The notes beneath the pieces were generated by a model. The model was not told where the DNA came from. It saw nothing but the letters and a program-made list of their open reading frames with translations, and made no database searches. 64,000 nt of DNA from Lysinibacillus sp. JNUCC-52 (GTDB taxonomy: Bacteria > Bacillota > Bacilli > Bacillales_A > Planococcaceae), in the NCBI RefSeq assembly GCF_015999545.1, contig NZ_CP065546.1, positions 992,001-1,056,000 on the forward strand, read 5' to 3'. Made by a program: the position numbers and the translations under genes. This document shows positions 61,719 through 64,000 of the stretch, one piece after another (the first letter of the stretch is position 1; each line of letters starts with the position of its first letter).

Positions 61719-61760
61719 CTATCGACGATTTCTACCGACTTATCAGCGAATCAATTACTA
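61719..61760. repeat. two 21-bp-period repeat units
   Basis: Units contain CTATCGACGATTTCTACC and TTATCAGCGAATC, the same period and motif as at 11531-11656 and 37030-37092. They lie just before the ECF gene terminator. Confidence 0.6.
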
Positions 61761-61764
61761 CGAC

Positions 61765-61801
61765 AAAAGGGATTAAGAATAGAAATCTTAATCCCTTTTG
61801 T
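61765..61801 (+). terminator. terminator after the ECF S-component gene
   Basis: A perfect 14-bp stem AAAAGGGATTAAGA and complement with a 7-base loop, then GTTATTTTT. Confidence 0.85.
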
Positions 61802-61821
61802 TATTTTTATTGTAAAAAAGG

Positions 61822-62900
61822 GGTTCTTACTTTCGTCTTGCCATACTCTTCGAGCATCCCCTCCCAATGAAGCTGTTCGTCATAATTATAATAGACTGCT
61901 AGCAATTCATATAAAGTTGATTGGAGTGGAGGGCGGGCGACTCCTGCGGGTACAGCACAAAACGTAAGACGCAACAAACCGCGCGTTAGCGAGGGTTGCG
62001 GCTTACGATGTGCCCGCGGAAAGCGCCCGCCCGTAGCGGAAATCAACGGCAGTAGTCATCACCTATATTAGTTTTAAATAAAAAAATAGATTCTTACTTC
62101 CATCTTGACCATACTGTCTGAACTTGATTTATATTGGTGATACGCTTGCTTCGTTTTTTAGTAGACTGCTTGCAATACTAATAAAGTTGATTGGAGTGGA
62201 GGGCGGGCTACTCCTGCGGGAACAGCACAAAACGTAAGACGCAACAGACCGCGCGTTAGCGAGGGTTGCGGCTTACGATGTGCCCGCGGAAAGCGCCCGC
62301 CCGTAGCGGAAATCAACGATAGTGGTCATCACTTCTATATAAATTTTAAATAAAAAATAGGGTTCTTACTTCCGTCTTGACCATACTGTCTGAACTTGAT
62401 TTATATTGGTGATACTCTTGCTTCGTTTTTTAGTAGACTGCTTGCAATACTAATAAAGTTGATTGGAGTGGAGGGCGGGCGACTCCTGCGGGAACAGCAC
62501 AGAACGTAAGACGCAACAAACCGCGCGCTAGCGAGGGTTGCGGCTTACGATGTGCCCGCGGAAAGCGCCTGCCCATAGCGGAAATCAACGATAGTGGTCA
62601 TCACTTCTATATAAATTTTAAATAAAAAATAGGTTCTTACTTCCGTCTTGACCATACTGTCTGAACTTGATTTATATTGGTGATACTCTTGCTTCGTTTT
62701 TTAGTAGACTGCTTGCAATACTGATAAAGTTGATTGGAGTGGAGGGCGGGCGACTCCTGCGGGAAAGCACACAGTACGTAAGACGCAACAAACCGCGCGC
62801 TAGCGAGGGTTACGGCTTACGATGTGCCCGCGGAAAGCGCCCGCCTGTAGCGGAAATCAACGGCAGTAGTCATCACCTATATTAGTTTTAAATAAAAAAA
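61822..62900. repeat. tandem array of four ~271-bp units with 132-bp hairpin cores
   Basis: Cores at 61916-62047, 62186-62317, 62458-62589 and 62729-62861 begin GTTGATTGGAGTGG and end GGAAATCAAC, at steps of 270, 272 and 271 bases. Each core is almost wholly self-complementary: GTTGATT/AATCAAC, GGGCGGGCG/CGCCCGCCC, CGTAAG/CTTACG, CGCAAC/GTTGCG. Linkers are also repeated. Copies differ by scattered substitutions, and copies 1 and 4 share one 3' linker variant while 2 and 3 share another. No protein is supported inside. Confidence 0.9.
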
Positions 62901-62942
62901 GACTATAGACAAATTCAAATAACTTCGAGTTTGTCTATAGTC
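62901..62942. terminator. hairpin between the array and queT
   Basis: A perfect 13-bp stem GACTATAGACAAA and complement with a 16-base loop; the run of A on the left gives a U-tract on the minus strand. Confidence 0.65.
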
Positions 62943-62946
62943 TGAA

Positions 62947-62975
62947 ACACACTCGCTTTCACGAGTGTGTTTTTT
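62947..62975. terminator. terminator hairpin at the end of queT
   Basis: ACACACTCG/CGAGTGTGT with a 6-base loop and TTTTT on the plus side, directly at the queT stop codon. Confidence 0.75.
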
Positions 62976-63483
62976 ATTTTGAAAGATCTATTTTTTTATT
63001 TAATAAGTGAATCGTCACACCGCCGACAGTCATTGATAATAACTCACCGACTCCAACAGTAAACCAAGTCGCCCAAAATGGTAAATCATATAGAATGGTT
63101 AATTGGCCTGCCACAGTGAACATTGATAAGGCAAAAATCAATGCTGTAATCACCATTTTCCAACTATCACTTTTAATATTTTTCGTTACTGATCGACAAA
63201 GAATTAATACTAGACATGTTGCAATACCACCTATAGGTACATCAAGTATCCAAGTCGGTGACATAAAATTTGCTACGATAACGCCTAGTGTTACTGCTAC
63301 AACGTAACGTTTATTGTACAGTGCCAAATAGTTGAACATCTCTGATAGACGTAGTTGGACTGCACCAAAGCTAATAACTGACAATACTACAGTTACAGCC
63401 ACATACAAGGCTGCGACCAGTGCTACCTTTGTAAGTTCCCTTACAGAAGTACGCGATGAATCTTTTACAATAGATGTATTCAA
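62974..63483 (-). CDS. queT: QueT-type ECF S component (queuosine precursor transporter)
   Basis: About 169 residues with five or six helices. ALVAALYVAVTVVLS, the conserved GAVQLRLSEMFNYLALY and ANFMSPTWILDVPIGG identify QueT, predicted to import queuosine precursors such as preQ1 through the shared ECF module. The frame extends upstream, but AAAGGAGA lies 7 bases before TTG 63483, so translation should begin there. It is preceded by a structured leader and promoter, indicating RNA-level control. Confidence 0.9.
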   Translation of the reverse strand: MNTSIVKDSSRTSVRELTKVALVAALYVAVTVVLSVISFGAVQLRLSEMFNYLALYNKRYVVAVTLGVIVANFMSPTWILDVPIGGIATCLVLILCRSVTKNIKSDSWKMVITALIFALSMFTVAGQLTILYDLPFWATWFTVGVGELLSMTVGGVTIHLLNKKIDLSK

Positions 63484-63597
63484 TTTACATTCTCCTTTGT
63501 AAAATAGCAATCTGCTATTTTAGTACTAACTACGACCAAAGGAAGAGAGCAAGTTGCCCTAACTGAAGTGTCGTAGTGTAAGCTATTTTTTGCTTAC
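63484..63597 (-). promoter_or_regulatory. structured leader of queT, candidate preQ1-type riboswitch
   Basis: In the minus-strand RNA: hairpin GTAAGC/GCTTAC (63578-63597), stem CTACGAC/GTCGTAG (63530-63576) enclosing a small hairpin and TCCTTTG (63537-63543), hairpin AAAATAGCA/TGCTATTTT (63501-63521), then the ribosome site CAAAGGAGA. TCCTTTG is exactly complementary to CAAAGGA of that site, so a pseudoknot could block translation. It does not obviously match the class I or II preQ1 consensus. Confidence 0.55.
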
Positions 63598-63603
63598 TTG
63601 CGT

Positions 63604-63633
63604 ATTATAGCAAAAGAATGTTAGATTGACCAA
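63604..63633 (-). promoter_or_regulatory. promoter of queT
   Basis: Minus strand TTGGTC (63628-63633), an 18-base spacer, TATAAT (63604-63609). The start site would fall near 63597, at the first leader hairpin. Confidence 0.6.
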
Positions 63634-63635
63634 CA

Positions 63636-64000
63636 CTATTTCGCAATCCATCCGCCATCTATCGGTATCACAGATCCGTGCATATAATCAGCTGAATGAC
63701 TCGCCAAGAAAAGCGTTAAATTGGCAACTTCACTTGGTTGTGCCCATCGACCTGCAGGTGTTTCATCAGCAACCCATTTTGCCATTGCACCATCGCCTTC
63801 AAAATCAGCTTTAGTCATTGGAGTTTGAATAGCACCTGGCGCAATGGCATTGGCACGTATCCCTTCACGGCAATAGTCTAAATCAAGTTGTTTCGTGTAG
63901 CCTACAATTGCATGTTTAGATGCTGTATATGCCGCACCTCCCCCACCTGCAATAAGCCCTGCAATTGACGCCATATTAACAATAATGCCAGCTTTTCGTT
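63636..64000 (-). CDS. SDR-family oxidoreductase, 5' end beyond the window
   Basis: The C-terminal 121 or so residues of a short-chain dehydrogenase/reductase. The catalytic YxxxK is YTASK, preceded by a Ser in the ASIAG strand; NAIAPGAIQTPM and the closing SVIPIDGGWIAK are typical of FabG-like enzymes. The frame is open to the window edge (KAGIIVNMASIAG), so the nucleotide-binding half is missing only because of truncation. The substrate is unknown. Confidence 0.9.
   Translation of the reverse strand, partial: RKAGIIVNMASIAGLIAGGGGAAYTASKHAIVGYTKQLDLDYCREGIRANAIAPGAIQTPMTKADFEGDGAMAKWVADETPAGRWAQPSEVANLTLFLASHSADYMHGSVIPIDGGWIAK

Noticed and set aside
61807-62885. Frames of 72-79 codons within the tandem array
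   Set aside because: They read across the self-complementary cores; composition follows the repeat, and the frame is not kept among the copies.
61822-62900. CRISPR array
   Set aside because: Units are about 271 bp with long self-complementary cores and conserved linkers, not short repeats with unique spacers, and no cas gene is present.

Overview
The window looks like a chromosomal segment of a low-GC, spore-forming, S-layer-bearing member of the Bacillales, most likely Lysinibacillus or a close relative. This is inferred from the gene order, not from a database search. Spore genes (splA-splB, a CotA-type multicopper oxidase), an SLH-domain remnant and a B. subtilis-like backbone support it. 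That backbone runs ypwA - ypvA(dinG-like) - ypsC - rnpB - gpsB - yprB/mrfB - yprA/mrfA - yppE - recU - ponA - ypoC - nth - dnaD - asnS - aspB - ypmB.

Layout. 0-3.8 kb: a small zinc-finger-like protein, a CheX-type phosphatase and a three-gene ba3-type cytochrome oxidase operon. 3.9-9.6 kb: an accessory island of orphan genes, an intracellular subtilisin translationally coupled to an endonuclease I-type nuclease, and a holin-like type I toxin with a convergent antisense terminator. The island is bracketed by two copies of the oxidase operon's 3' end plus terminator (the second copy is a decayed remnant). 9.6-11.4 kb: M32 carboxypeptidase and a small membrane protein. 11.8-25.5 kb: a complete ethanolamine-utilisation microcompartment operon on the minus strand: eutW-eutV, an attenuator, eutH-eutS-eutP-eutA-eutB-eutC-eutL-eutE-eutM, two pduL paralogues, eutN, a second BMC-H shell protein and, unusually, malate dehydrogenase. 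No eutG, eutT, eutQ or eutJ is present. 25.7-45.6 kb: the conserved repair, cell-wall and translation backbone, with mrfA and mrfB separated by a decayed SLH gene. 45.9-60.6 kb: accessory regulators, transporters and spore genes (GGDEF protein, laccase, MerR/ABC transporter/two-component cluster, MarR/quinone reductase pair, amidinohydrolase/permease pair, spore photoproduct lyase). 61-64 kb: an ECF S-component gene, a tandem array of four ~271-bp units each holding a 132-bp self-complementary core, queT behind a structured leader, and the end of an SDR gene cut by the window edge.

How the genes work together. EutW senses ethanolamine and EutV is predicted to bind the leader RNA between eutV and eutH, letting transcription run into the shell and enzyme genes. 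EutBC cleaves ethanolamine to acetaldehyde and ammonia inside the shell, EutE makes acetyl-CoA, and the PduL enzymes make acetyl phosphate. Malate dehydrogenase may take the place of the usual alcohol dehydrogenase in recycling NADH (inference). MrfA/MrfB, RecU, Nth and the DinG-type helicase serve DNA repair. Many starts here are TTG or GTG and were chosen from Shine-Dalgarno spacing. No tRNA, rRNA operon, CRISPR array or intact transposase was seen.
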